This document shows, in pieces, positions 45,585 through 54,231 of a stretch of DNA of 64,000 bases. The stretch comes from Eleftheria terrae (lineage in GTDB: Bacteria; Pseudomonadota; Gammaproteobacteria; Burkholderiales; Burkholderiaceae_C). Location of the stretch: contig NZ_CP106951.1 in NCBI RefSeq assembly GCF_030419005.1, positions 2,852,001 through 2,916,000 on the forward strand. The letters are read 5' to 3'. Positions within the stretch are counted from its first letter, which is position 1. Each line of letters begins with the position of its first letter. The notes under the pieces were generated by a model. The model was given only the letters and a program-made list of their open reading frames with translations, was not told where the DNA came from and ran no database searches. The translations under genes were made by a program, and so were the position numbers.

Positions 45585-46481
45585 ATGCAAGGCCACTCAA
45601 CGCAAGGCCGGTTCTCCTGGGCGGACGTGCTCGTCACGGCGACGGCACCCGCCATCTGGGGCACCACCTACATCGTCACGACCGAATGGCTCCCGCCAGA
45701 CCGCCCCTTCACCGCCGCGCTGCTGCGCACCCTGCCAGCCGGCCTGCTGTTGACGCTGTATTGCCGCCGCCTGCCCGAGCGCGAGGGCTGGCGGCGGCTG
45801 TTGCTGCTGTCGGCGTTGAACATCGGCGGCTTCCAGGCCTTGCTGTTCCTCGCGGCCTATCGACTGCCCGGCGGCTTGGCCGCGGTGGTGGGCGCCATCC
45901 AGCCGCTGCTGGTGATGGGGCTGGCGTGGCTGCTGGACGGTCGGCGGCCGGTGCCGGTGGCGGTGGCGGCGGCCGTCGCCGGCGTGGCGGGCATGGCGGC
46001 GCTGCTGCTGTCACCGGGCTCGGTGTGGGACCCCATCGGCATCGGTGCCGCACTGGCCGGCGCCGCGTGCATGGCGACCGGCACCTACCTGGCGCGGCGC
46101 TGGCGCTCGCAACTGCCGGTGCTGGCCTTCACGGGCTGGCAGCTGCTGGTCGGCGGCACGATGCTCCTGCCGGTGGCCTGGGCGGTCGATCCACCGCTGC
46201 CCACGCTGACCTCCACGCACCTGCTCGGCTATGCCTACCTGTCGGTGGTGGGAGCGCTGCTGGCCTACACGCTGTGGTTCCGCGGCATCGCGCGGCTGGC
46301 GCCGGTGGCGGTCTCGTCGCTGGGATTGCTGAGCCCGCTCACCGCGGTGATCCTCGGCTGGGCCGTGCTGGACCAACGCATGAGCGGGCTCTCGCTGGCC
46401 GGGCTGGTGACGGTGCTCGCCAGCATCCTGGCCGTGCAATGGGCCATGAGCCGGCCGGCAGGCGCGGTGCGCGACGCCTGA
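45585..46481 (+). CDS. DMT-superfamily transporter (EamA domains)
   Basis: Inner-membrane exporter of 298 residues with ten predicted membrane helices in two EamA repeats (about 15-140 and 150-285). Landmarks are ATAPAIWGTTYIVTTEWLPP at residues 19-38 and the second-repeat end SSLGLLSPLTAVILGWAVL near residue 245. It is likely an efflux carrier for a small metabolite or drug. It is divergent from the MarR gene, whose operators flank its promoter; the inducer probably is or resembles the substrate. Confidence 0.9.
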   Translation: MQGHSTQGRFSWADVLVTATAPAIWGTTYIVTTEWLPPDRPFTAALLRTLPAGLLLTLYCRRLPEREGWRRLLLLSALNIGGFQALLFLAAYRLPGGLAAVVGAIQPLLVMGLAWLLDGRRPVPVAVAAAVAGVAGMAALLLSPGSVWDPIGIGAALAGAACMATGTYLARRWRSQLPVLAFTGWQLLVGGTMLLPVAWAVDPPLPTLTSTHLLGYAYLSVVGALLAYTLWFRGIARLAPVAVSSLGLLSPLTAVILGWAVLDQRMSGLSLAGLVTVLASILAVQWAMSRPAGAVRDA

Positions 46482-46559
46482 ATTCCCACCGGGCGGCCGC
46501 TGGCGGGCCGCCCCTGCCCCCTGCACTCTTTCCCCTTCCTTTTTCCTACGGAGCCTGGA

Positions 46560-47177
46560 ATGTCCCATCCCGTCACCACCCTCATCGAATCCCGCTTCTC
46601 GGCCAACCACTACGATCCCGAGCAGCGGATGGACGACGACGAGATCACCGAGCTGGTACGGCTCGCCACCCTGGCGCCGACCGCCTTCCACCTGCAGAAC
46701 TGGAAGTTCATCGCAGTGCGCACGCCGCAGGCCAAGGCCAGGCTGAAAGCGGTGTGCTACGCGCAGCACAAGGTGGTGGACGCGGCCGTCACCTTCATCA
46801 TCTGCGGCACGCTGGGCGCGCATGAAGGGCTGGCCGCGGCGCTGCAGCCCTCGGTGGATGCGGGCATCGTGGAGCCGTCGCTGGTGGACCGCTGGGTCGG
46901 CATGGCACGGCAGTCGCACCAGGGCAACCCGGTGCTGCAGCGCGACGAAGCCGTGCGCTCGGCCTCGCTCGCCGCCATGACGCTGATGCTCGCCGCCGAA
47001 GCGCGTGGCTGGGCCACCGGCCCGATGAGCGGCTTCGACCCGTCCGGCGTGGCGCGCGAGTTCGGCCTGGCCGACAACGAGCTGCCGGTGATCCTGCTCA
47101 CCGTGGGCCGCAGCGCCCCGGGCAACTGGCCCCAGAAGCCGCGGCACCCCGTGCACCAGGTGCTGGCTTTCGCCTGA
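46560..47177 (+). CDS. Nitroreductase family protein
   Basis: FMN-dependent NAD(P)H oxidoreductase of 205 residues. The flavin-binding N-terminus is RFSANHYDPEQ (residues 12-22) and LATLAPTAFHLQNWKFIAV near residue 37; WATGPMSGFD near residue 150 is the conserved C-terminal block, and ILLTVGR closes the fold. The physiological substrate is unknown. It follows the DMT gene on the same strand after 78 bases, so joint expression under MarR control is possible. Confidence 0.9.
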   Translation: MSHPVTTLIESRFSANHYDPEQRMDDDEITELVRLATLAPTAFHLQNWKFIAVRTPQAKARLKAVCYAQHKVVDAAVTFIICGTLGAHEGLAAALQPSVDAGIVEPSLVDRWVGMARQSHQGNPVLQRDEAVRSASLAAMTLMLAAEARGWATGPMSGFDPSGVAREFGLADNELPVILLTVGRSAPGNWPQKPRHPVHQVLAFA

Positions 47178-47206
47178 GCCCGGCGGCCGTGGCTCCGGCG
47201 CCGCCC

Positions 47207-47530
47207 TCAGGCGCCGGCGTCGAGCGCAATGGGTACGCCCAGCCCCCGCTCGACGACGTGCAGCGCCACATGCGTGGTGAAACGCCGGATGTTGGGGTTC
47301 TCGCTGACCATGCGGGCGGTCCATGCATCGTAGGTCGCAGTGTCGGGCGCGCAGACCACCAGGATGAAGTCGGCGTCGCCGGTCACGTAGAAGGCTTCCT
47401 GGACCGGCTCCTGCGCGGCCAGCCAGTCACGGAACTGGGCCAGCAGCTCGGGGCGCTCCTGCTCGACCTGCACCGCCACCACGAACGAGGTCGAGGGCCC
47501 CAGCCGGCGCGCGTCGAGCTCTGCAAGGAG
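47207..47530 (-). pseudogene. Lrp/AsnC-family regulator, remnant lacking a recognisable DNA-binding domain
   Basis: The last 105 codons are a clear Lrp/AsnC ligand-binding domain (LDARRLGPSTSFVVAVQVEQ, FYVTGDADFILVVCAPD, NIRRFTTHVALHVV). Upstream, none of the three minus-strand frames shows the family helix-turn-helix, although one frame stays open to 47815 with Cys/Pro/Arg-rich noise. I infer a gene whose 5' half has decayed or been replaced. The divergent M20 amidohydrolase gene may have been its target. Confidence 0.6.
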
Positions 47531-48042
47531 GAAGCGACCTGCGCGCGTCCCCTGGTCGATGCGAGGTGGAGGGAAGCCGCGCTGCGGGCCGCCGCGGCGG
47601 GGGCGGCGACCCACGCCCGGCGGCAGCCCGTGGTGCGGCAGCGCGCAAGCGTCGGGACTGCAAGGCCGAAGCTGCGGATCGCCGGCGCAGCTCGGGCGCT
47701 CGATGAGACAGCTGCCCCGCTGGCGCCGCCGGCTGAGCAGCCTTGGCGCCTGCAAGGCAGCGATCGGCATGGACCCCGCCCCGCTGCGACCCGTGCAGCC
47801 CACCCTGAACGCCAAGCAGGTACCGGACGGCCAGATCCCTGGCTGAACCCGCAGGAGCCGCGCTCGTGTGCATGGACCGACAATGGCACGAGGTATTTCT
47901 CGTCACCCGCCGCCTCGCTGGGCGCCACGGCCGCGCCGGTCGAGCCGGGCCAATGATGGCGAGCCGCAGTCCCGGCCCGGCCCCCACCGGATCCCAACCA
48001 CGGCCCCCACGCCACGAGTGCATTGCACGAGGACGACGGCTC
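47531..48042. other. 512-base gap upstream of the amidohydrolase gene
   Basis: It probably represents the eroded 5' half of the Lrp-type gene plus the promoter region of the amidohydrolase. Open frames on both strands are composition noise. No repeat, insertion-sequence end or frameshifted helix-turn-helix was found by eye. Confidence 0.45.
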
Positions 48043-49239
48043 ATGCAAATCATCGACAGCCTGACACGCCATGCCGGCGAGTACACCCGCTTCAGACGCG
48101 ACCTCCACGCGCATCCGGAACTGGGATTCGAGGAGCACCGCACGGCCGACCGGGTGGCGCACTGCCTGCAAGCCTGGGGCTACGAAGTGCACCGCGGCGT
48201 GGGCGGCACTGGTGTCGTCGGCCTGCTGCGCAAGGGCAGCTCCCCACGCAGCGTGGCCTTGCGTGCCGACATGGACGCACTGCCGATCCATGAGCTGAAC
48301 CGGTTTCCTCACAGCAGCACCATCGACGGCAAGATGCACGCTTGCGGCCATGATGGCCACACCACCACCCTGCTCGCCGCGGCACGCGTCCTGGCGGAAG
48401 AGGCGGCGTTCGGTGGCAGCGTGGTGCTGGTGTTCCAGCCGGCCGAGGAGATCATCGGCGGCGCCCGGGCGATGATCGAGGACGGCTTGTTCGACAGGTT
48501 TCCGATCGACGCGATCTTCGGCTTCCACAACTTCGTCAATCTGCCGGTGGGCGACTTCGCCTATCGCTTCGGCAGCGGCTCGGCGATGTGCAACTTCAAG
48601 CTGACGCTGGAAGGCAGGAGCGCGCATGCCGCGATGCCGCACCTCGGCCTGGACCCGATCCCCGCCGCATGCCAGCTGGTGCAGTCCTTGCAAACGCTCA
48701 TCAGCCGCAACAAGCGCCCGATCGACCCTGCGGTGCTCTCGGTGACGATGATGCATGCCGGAGAGGCCACCAATGTCGTGCCGTCGAATTGCGTGCTGCA
48801 AGGCACGGTGCGCGGCCCGGAGCCGGTGCTGCAGCTGCTGAAGCAGGGCATGGAGGAAATGGTGCGGCACACCGCGGCGGCCTTCGGGCTGGCCGGCCAC
48901 ACCGAGTGGAGCGGGTATTGCCCGTCGGTGGACAACCACCCCAAGGAAACCGAGTTCGTGCGGCAGCTGATGCTGGACGTGGTGGGCGCAGCGCATGTCC
49001 ACGAGCGCGAAGCGACGATGGGCGGCGAGGACTTCGGCTACTACCTCAAGTGCAGGCCCGGCGCCTATTTCTGGGTCGGCAGTGGACCGCAGGCAGGCGA
49101 CACCGACCACCGCCTGCCCGGCCATGGACCCGGCCCCTGCACCCTGCACAGCGCATCGTATGACTTCAACGATGCGCTGATCCCGGTGGGCGCCACCTTC
49201 TGGGTGCGGCTGGTGGAGCGGTGGTTGCCGGCCGGATGA
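48043..49239 (+). CDS. M20-family amidohydrolase (hippurate hydrolase-like)
   Basis: Zinc-dependent N-acyl amino acid amidohydrolase of 398 residues. Metal-binding features are RRDLHAHPELGFEE (residues 16-29), LRADMDALPI near residue 72, MHACGHDGHTTTLLAAARVL near residue 98, and the catalytic FQPAEEIIGGA near residue 132. The dimerisation domain has LTLEGRSAHAAMPHLGLDPI near residue 187. The ATG at 48043 has GAGGA 10 bases upstream; a longer in-frame start would add an unrelated Arg/Pro-rich tail. It is divergent from the Lrp-family remnant. Confidence 0.9.
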   Translation: MQIIDSLTRHAGEYTRFRRDLHAHPELGFEEHRTADRVAHCLQAWGYEVHRGVGGTGVVGLLRKGSSPRSVALRADMDALPIHELNRFPHSSTIDGKMHACGHDGHTTTLLAAARVLAEEAAFGGSVVLVFQPAEEIIGGARAMIEDGLFDRFPIDAIFGFHNFVNLPVGDFAYRFGSGSAMCNFKLTLEGRSAHAAMPHLGLDPIPAACQLVQSLQTLISRNKRPIDPAVLSVTMMHAGEATNVVPSNCVLQGTVRGPEPVLQLLKQGMEEMVRHTAAAFGLAGHTEWSGYCPSVDNHPKETEFVRQLMLDVVGAAHVHEREATMGGEDFGYYLKCRPGAYFWVGSGPQAGDTDHRLPGHGPGPCTLHSASYDFNDALIPVGATFWVRLVERWLPAG

Positions 49240-49626
49240 GGGCGTTCCGGGAGCGGGAACCGTCGCAGCGTGCATCCCGCGCGGAGGAGGAGACGGTCGC
49301 CATGGGCCTTGCCGATGCAGTGGGACTTCCAAGCGCCGCTGCCACACGGCCCCGCTTGGGCCGGGCCGGGCCGGGCCGGGCCTGTCCTGCCCTCCTGCTG
49401 CATGGTGAACCGCCGCTCCCTGGCACACCGGGGTCGCCTAGATCGCATCAGCATCGATTGCGTCAAGACGGAACGCCTGAACGGTGCCGACAATCGCAAG
49501 TCGCTGCCTTCGCCACGGCAGTTCGCACGCCAGGACCCAGGCGACCGGTAGTGGTCGGCCGAGCGGGCCGGCGTCGACAGGCGGAGTCCAAGCTCCGGCC
49601 GGTATGACATCAAGCAGGAGTTTTCA
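49240..49626. other. 387-base gap with a GGGCC tandem run
   Basis: No gene is seen. Five tandem GGGCC units occur at 49358-49382, a simple repeat likely to vary by slippage. The only other clear signal is AGGAG 7 bases before the next gene's ATG. Confidence 0.5.
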
Positions 49627-50460
49627 ATGTCCCTCTCCTCCACCCCCTTCCCGCAGGTGGCACCCCGGCGTCGCCTTGTGGCGGCGGCGGTGACGCTGCT
49701 CGGCGCCGGGTTGTTCTTGCGGCCGGGCCCGGCGCCTGCCGCCGAGACCCGCGTCTTCGACGCAGTCAACAAGGCCGGCCGCCAGCGCATGCTGTCGCAA
49801 CGGCTTGCAAAGGCGTGGCTGGCGCTCGGGCAGGGCATCGAGCCGCAGCGCGCGCAGCGCCTGCTGAACGAGGCCTCGGTCTTGTTCGAGCGCGAGTTGG
49901 GCGAATTGTCGGCCTCCGCGCCCACCACCGAGATCGCCGCCACCTATGCCGAGCTCGCGCTGGCCTGGCGCGACTACAAGCAGGCGCTGCTGTCGCAAGC
50001 CCCCCAACAGGCCCAGGCGGCGCGCCTCGTCACGCTCGACGCCCGTGTGCTGCAGTTGGCCGACCGCGGCACGGTGCAGCTCGAACGGCACTCGGGCAAG
50101 GCGGTGGGCCGCCTGGTCAACATCGCCGGACGCGAGCGCATGCTGTCGCAGCGCGCCGCGAAGTTCTACTTGCTGCAGCGCTGGAAGACCGAGATTCCGC
50201 AGGCACAGCGGGAACTCAACGACGCCAAACACGAGTTCGTCGAAGCGCTCCGCGAACTGCACGATGCGCCCGAGGCCACCGAGCCGATACGGCGGGAACT
50301 GGCCCTGGCACGCCAGCAATGGGTGTTCTTCCACAACGCGCTGGCACAGGCCAGCGAGGGCAACAGCCCCGAGGCGAACGCCCGGCAGGTGTTCACGACC
50401 AGCGAGAACATCCTGCAGGTGATGGACCGGGTGACTGTTCTGTACGCCAGCCTGGCCTGA
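49627..50460 (+). CDS. Periplasmic protein with two PilJ/NarX-type sensor motifs
   Basis: Exported protein of 277 residues with a Sec or Tat-like signal (RRRLVAAAVTLLGAGLFL, mature from about residue 40, PAPAAET). It carries two copies of the PilJ/NarX-type ligand-binding signature, NKAGRQRMLSQRLAKAWL at about 47-64 and IAGRERMLSQRAAKFYLL at about 161-178. In PilJ and NarX the same module is the periplasmic sensor of a membrane receptor; here no membrane anchor or signalling domain follows. It is a stand-alone soluble binding or scavenging protein; ligand unknown. Confidence 0.82.
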   Translation: MSLSSTPFPQVAPRRRLVAAAVTLLGAGLFLRPGPAPAAETRVFDAVNKAGRQRMLSQRLAKAWLALGQGIEPQRAQRLLNEASVLFERELGELSASAPTTEIAATYAELALAWRDYKQALLSQAPQQAQAARLVTLDARVLQLADRGTVQLERHSGKAVGRLVNIAGRERMLSQRAAKFYLLQRWKTEIPQAQRELNDAKHEFVEALRELHDAPEATEPIRRELALARQQWVFFHNALAQASEGNSPEANARQVFTTSENILQVMDRVTVLYASLA

Positions 50461-50518
50461 ACCGGGCGGCTCCGGGGGTCGGTGGCCCGCCTGCCTGGCA
50501 GCGCGCGGGCCGCATCGC

Positions 50519-50854
50519 TCACCCCGGCGCCTCGTCGAACAGCCGCAAGGCCAGCAGCCCGTGCCCAAGCGTGGCGCCCGCTCGCACCGCCGCGGCGACC
50601 AGGGCCACCTCGGCCAGCTCCTCCCGGCTGCATCCGAGCCGCTTCGCCGCCCGGGTGTGCACGTCGAGGCAGTAGCCGCACTGGGTGGTGAGCGCCACTG
50701 CGACCGAGATCAGTTCGCGCACCTTCGGCTCCAGCTGCCCTCCGGCGCGCTTGGCGGCATGGTCGAACGCGAGGAAGGCCTTCGCTTCTACCGGCGCCAG
50801 GCGGGCCAGCTCGCCGGACAGTCGGAGGTCATCGGGGGATTGGTAGTGGTTCAT
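50519..50854 (-). CDS. Carboxymuconolactone decarboxylase / AhpD-like protein
   Basis: Cytoplasmic all-helical protein of 111 residues of the CMD/AhpD family, with the redox pair CGYC followed by His (CGYCLDVHT) near residue 62. It probably acts as a small thiol peroxidase or disulfide reductase. The ATG at 50854 overlaps the stop of the small membrane-protein gene by 4 bases, so it is the third gene of the sigma-factor operon. CMD-family proteins are frequent members of ECF sigma regulons, which suits an oxidative-stress role. Confidence 0.87.
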   Translation of the reverse strand: MNHYQSPDDLRLSGELARLAPVEAKAFLAFDHAAKRAGGQLEPKVRELISVAVALTTQCGYCLDVHTRAAKRLGCSREELAEVALVAAAVRAGATLGHGLLALRLFDEAPG

Positions 50855-51081
50855 CGCGGGTCTTTCGGGCAGGCCGGCGCCGCACAGCGGCGCGACCGGA
50901 GGGACTGCACCAGCTGCAGGGTCCAGCACATGGGGCATCCGCGCAGCAGAACGACCGCTCCCACGACAGGGAGCACGGACAGGAGCGGATCGCGGGCACC
51001 GATCAAGGCCGCCACCGCCATCAAGGCCAGCGCGGCCGCCCCCCGCAGCAGGTGCAGGCGAAGCGAGGTGCTACAGAACAT
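50851..51081 (-). CDS. Small membrane protein with a CPMCW motif
   Basis: 76-residue protein with two hydrophobic segments (about 10-27 and 30-45) and a C-terminal RGCPMCWTLQLVQSL motif. Layout loosely resembles the DUF2892/YgaP-type membrane tail, which carries a G-x-CP motif at the same place. The ATG at 51081 lies inside the end of the sigma-factor gene (11-base overlap), and the stop overlaps the AhpD-like start, so the three genes are translationally coupled. A role as a membrane sensor replacing an anti-sigma factor is conceivable but speculative. Confidence 0.65.
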   Translation of the reverse strand: MFCSTSLRLHLLRGAAALALMAVAALIGARDPLLSVLPVVGAVVLLRGCPMCWTLQLVQSLRSRRCAAPACPKDPR

Positions 51082-51652
51082 CGGTCGTTCCCTTGCGGCC
51101 GGCCTGCGGCCCGCCACCGTCCTTGAGCCAGTAGCCGCTGCTCAGCAGCCGCTCACGCACCATGCCGCGGGCGCGGTGCAGCCGGCTTTTCACCGCCTCC
51201 ACGCTGACGTTCAGGTGGGCCGCCACTTCGGGCGCCGTCAGCTCCTCGACATCGCGCAGGATCAGCACGTCGCGGTAAGTGGCCGGCAACTCGGCGATCG
51301 CCCGCGTCAAGTCGGCCCGCAGGTCGAGCGGCAGGCCGGGGGCCGGCGCCGCATCTGGATCGACCCGCGCCACTTCGTCCACCGGCAGGCGCCCGCCGAA
51401 CAGCCGGTAGCACTCGCGCTCGACGATGCGGAACAGCCAGGTGCCGAACGCGGCCACGGTGCGCAGCGCCCCGACCTTGCGGTACAGGTGCCAGAGCGCC
51501 AGCTGTACCGCGTCCTCGGCGTCTTCGCTGGTGGCGCAGGTGCGGCGCGCAAACCGCTTCAAGTCGGGCTGGCACACCTGGAGCAGCCGGGACAGCGCCG
51601 CGGCATCGCCCGAGCGCGCGGCCTCGATGAGATGACTGTCAGCCCGGATCAT
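51071..51652 (-). CDS. ECF sigma factor
   Basis: Extracytoplasmic-function sigma factor of 193 residues. Region 2 is about residues 20-90 (TSEDAEDAVQLALWHLYRKV, AFGTWLFRIVEREC) and region 4 about 115-172 (LPATYRDVLILRDVEELTAP, VSVEAVKSRLHRARGMVRER). An N-terminal extension is absent and the C-terminus adds about 20 residues without a SnoaL domain. No anti-sigma gene is recognisable; its partners are a tiny membrane protein and an AhpD-like protein. The operon probably controls itself from a promoter at about 51728-51752. Confidence 0.92.
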   Translation of the reverse strand: MIRADSHLIEAARSGDAAALSRLLQVCQPDLKRFARRTCATSEDAEDAVQLALWHLYRKVGALRTVAAFGTWLFRIVERECYRLFGGRLPVDEVARVDPDAAPAPGLPLDLRADLTRAIAELPATYRDVLILRDVEELTAPEVAAHLNVSVEAVKSRLHRARGMVRERLLSSGYWLKDGGGPQAGRKGTTDVL

Positions 51653-51727
51653 GGGCGCTTCCCCGAATCACCGGCTGCCGGGATGCAGGAGACAGCGGCC
51701 CTGGCCGTCGCCCCGGAACATGTTTGC

Positions 51728-51752
51728 AAACGCACGTCAACACTCCAGTTCT
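51728..51752 (-). promoter_or_regulatory. Possible ECF-type promoter of the sigma-factor operon
   Basis: On the minus strand AGAAC, 15 bases, then CGTTT lies about 75 bases upstream of the sigma ATG. It resembles the GGAAC/CGT pattern of ECF promoters and would fit autoregulation. The -35 has one mismatch and the spacing is at the short end, so this is a weak call. Confidence 0.25.
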
Positions 51753-51908
51753 TGTGACCCTTGCCTAGAGGCGGCTGCGGGCCGAAAGGATTCAGGCGCC
51801 CCAAAAATAGTGGTCGAGCGACCGTGCCGGACCGGCCGGCACTGCGGCGACCGCGCCGCGCACCGCTTGGCGCCGCCAGCCGCCGGCGCGGCCGCCGCCC
51901 GCCCGGCC

Positions 51909-52742
51909 TCAAGCCGCGCCGCCCGCCGCCTTGCGCCAGTCCCTCGGGGAGGCACCGGTCTGCGCACGGAACGCCCGTGACAAGGCCGCCTCGCTGCCGT
52001 ATCCCACCTCTGCCGCGATCAGCTTCAAGGCCTGGCCCTGCCGCAGCCGCTTCTGCGCCAACCCGATGCGCCAACGCTGCAGGTAGCTGCCGGGCGTCAG
52101 GCCGATGACGTCGCGGAAGGTGGTCGCAAAGGCGGTGCGCGACATGCCGGCCTGCTCTGCCAAGGCCTCCAGCGACCAGTCGCGCTGCGGCGCTTCGTGC
52201 ATCGCCACCACCGCCCGCCGCAAGCGCTCGTGGGCCAGGCCGGCCAGCATGCCAGGCTGGAGCTGGCGCTGCTCCATCAGCTCGCGCAGGACCTGGATCA
52301 GCACCACCTCGAACAAGCGATCCAGCACCGCCTGGCGGCCGCAGTGGGCCGACCCGGCCTCGCTGAAGAGCAGGCGCAGCACCGGCTCGCAGCTGGGCAA
52401 GCGGTCGAGGGGCAGGCAGATGAATGCAGGCAAGGCCGCGACGATGGGATTGGCGGCCCCGCCTTCGAACTCCACATGCGCGCAGACGAAGTCGGCGCCC
52501 TGCTGCCGGTCGGTGATGAAGCGGTGGGCTATCGGGCGCGGGTATAGCAAGAGGGTGGGCTGTTCGATGTGCAAGGCCGCCCCCCGGCCGTGGCGCACCT
52601 GCACCTGTCCCTCGCGGATCAGGTGCAGCTGGCCGTACGGCTCCTCGGCGCCAAGCGCATGGATGCCGCACAACGCACCGGCCTGGAAGGTGCGTGCCTT
52701 GACCGAGAAGTGGCTCAGCAAGGCTGCCAGTCGATCCACCAT
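51909..52742 (-). CDS. AraC family transcriptional regulator
   Basis: Regulator of 277 residues with an N-terminal cupin-type effector domain (about 5-165; [20 protein letters not shown] near residue 65) and a C-terminal double helix-turn-helix (about 175-270; [49 protein letters not shown]). The layout fits the cupin_6 subgroup that controls neighbouring oxidoreductase or hydrolase genes. The ATG at 52742 is 8 bases after AGGAG; a GTG one codon upstream is the alternative. It is divergent from the alpha/beta hydrolase gene. Confidence 0.9.
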   Translation of the reverse strand: MVDRLAALLSHFSVKARTFQAGALCGIHALGAEEPYGQLHLIREGQVQVRHGRGAALHIEQPTLLLYPRPIAHRFITDRQQGADFVCAHVEFEGGAANPIVAALPAFICLPLDRLPSCEPVLRLLFSEAGSAHCGRQAVLDRLFEVVLIQVLRELMEQRQLQPGMLAGLAHERLRRAVVAMHEAPQRDWSLEALAEQAGMSRTAFATTFRDVIGLTPGSYLQRWRIGLAQKRLRQGQALKLIAAEVGYGSEAALSRAFRAQTGASPRDWRKAAGGAA

Positions 52743-52765
52743 CACCTGAACTCCTGATCAAAAAC

Positions 52766-52793
52766 TTCGTACCGGAAGACGCATATCGTACGG
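52766..52793. promoter_or_regulatory. Direct repeat, possible AraC-type operator
   Basis: TCGTAC occurs at 52767-52772 and again at 52786-52791, 19 bases apart and in the same orientation, in the 167-base gap between divergent AraC and hydrolase genes. AraC proteins usually bind direct repeats about two helical turns apart, so this spacing fits. Confidence 0.35.
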
Positions 52794-52909
52794 CACATCC
52801 CGGCACAGTAGCGTCTGTCGGCAGGCAATCCATCGCAAGCTTCCGCGACAACGCAGGAGCCTCGACGCCGCGGCACCCATCTCACTCAAATCTGAACCGG
52901 AGGATCCCC

Positions 52910-53851
52910 ATGAACGCGTTTGCCCAGCTTTTCGTCGTCTCGGCCCTTGCCCTGGCCGCCGCCACGTCCCAGGCGCAGCCCGTGGCGCAGCCCGCCGCTC
53001 GCGCGGTGGCCGCCCTGGCCTCCAACTACATCGCGGCCAAGGACGGCACGCCGCTGTACTACAAGGACTGGGGTCCGAAGGACGGCCCGGTCGTCGTCTT
53101 CAGCCATGGCTGGCCGCTCAACTCGGACAGCTGGGAGTCGCAGATGATGTTCCTGGCGGACAAGGGCTACCGGGTCATCGCACACGACCGGCGCGGCCAT
53201 GGCCGCTCGGGCCAGCCGTGGAACGGCAACCACATGGACCAGTACGCCGATGACCTGGCGGCCGTCATCGAGGCCTTGAACCTGAAGAACGCGACCCTGG
53301 TGGGCTTCTCCACCGGGGGCGGCGAGGTGGCGCGCTACATCGGCCGGCATGGCTCGCAGCGTGTCGCCAAGGTCGTGCTGGTGAGCGCGGTCACGCCCCT
53401 CATGGTGAAGACGCCGGCCAACCCCGACGGCGTGCCGATGGAGGTCTTCGACGGCCTGCGCAAGGCCTCGGCCGACAACCGGGCCCAGTTGTACAAGGAC
53501 ATCGCCGGTGGCCCCTTCTTCGGCTTCAACCGCCCGGGCGCGAAGCCGTCGGAGGGCCAGGTCGACTCGTTCTGGCGCCAGGGGATGCTGGCGGGCCACA
53601 AGGCCACCTATGACTCGATCAAGGCCTTCTCCGAGAGCAACTTCGTGGAGGACCTGAAGAAGCTCGACAAGCCGACCCTGGTCATCCACGGTGACGACGA
53701 CCAGATCGTGCCCATCGAGACGACCGGCCGCGCCACCGCCAAGCTCGTCAAGAACGCCCGCCTGATCGAGTACGCCGGCGGCCCGCACGGCATCACCGAC
53801 ACCCACAAGAATCGCCTGAACCAGGACCTGCTCGAGTTCATCAAGCGCTGA
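52910..53851 (+). CDS. Exported alpha/beta hydrolase (non-heme haloperoxidase-like)
   Basis: Alpha/beta hydrolase of 313 residues with an N-terminal signal peptide (residues 1-22, ending SQAQP), so probably periplasmic. The core matches cofactor-free chloroperoxidase/perhydrolase-type enzymes: [16 protein letters not shown] near residue 65 (oxyanion), the nucleophile elbow GFSTGGGE near residue 130, the Asp in HGDDDQIVP near residue 263 and the His in GGPHGI near residue 290. Most homologues are cytoplasmic, so the signal peptide is notable. It is divergent from the AraC gene, which likely regulates it. Confidence 0.88.
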   Translation: MNAFAQLFVVSALALAAATSQAQPVAQPAARAVAALASNYIAAKDGTPLYYKDWGPKDGPVVVFSHGWPLNSDSWESQMMFLADKGYRVIAHDRRGHGRSGQPWNGNHMDQYADDLAAVIEALNLKNATLVGFSTGGGEVARYIGRHGSQRVAKVVLVSAVTPLMVKTPANPDGVPMEVFDGLRKASADNRAQLYKDIAGGPFFGFNRPGAKPSEGQVDSFWRQGMLAGHKATYDSIKAFSESNFVEDLKKLDKPTLVIHGDDDQIVPIETTGRATAKLVKNARLIEYAGGPHGITDTHKNRLNQDLLEFIKR

Positions 53852-54231
53852 ACGCACTGGCTGCCGAGGACCGTGGCCCGGGCCCTGCCCAGGGATGCGG
53901 TCCTCTCCCGCAGGGGCCGCTGGGTGAAGCGGCTGCTCGTCCGGGCTGCCGGGATGCCGGGCGGCAGCGGCACACCTCACTCGGCGGCGGGCGGCGCGGT
54001 GTGCAAGGGCCCCCTTGCCATCCAAGGGCCCCGCATGGCTTGCCGCGCCAACTCGACCACCGCCACAGCGAGGGCCGCGGACCCGTGCTATGCAGCCATC
54101 GCCATCTGGCTACCCTGTCGCGGCCTTCCCGATCATCCACCGAGCACGAGCGACACCGGCAAGGCAATGGCGGCAGCGAGCGCCACCGCGACGGTGAGCA
54201 TGCGGGAAGACCGCCGCATGTGTCGCACCAG
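53852..54231. other. 380-base gap between convergent genes
   Basis: No gene is seen. A bulged hairpin (GGGCCC-CC-TTG, loop, CAAGGGCCC; 54007-54031) lies 155 bases after the hydrolase stop. It lacks a U-tract and is too far from either gene to be a confident terminator. Confidence 0.4.

Noticed and set aside
49358..49382. CRISPR-like repeat
   Set aside because: The five units are contiguous 5-mers without spacers; it is a simple sequence repeat.
54007..54031. Terminator for the exported hydrolase
   Set aside because: The stem has a two-base bulge, no U-tract, and lies 155 bases after the stop codon.
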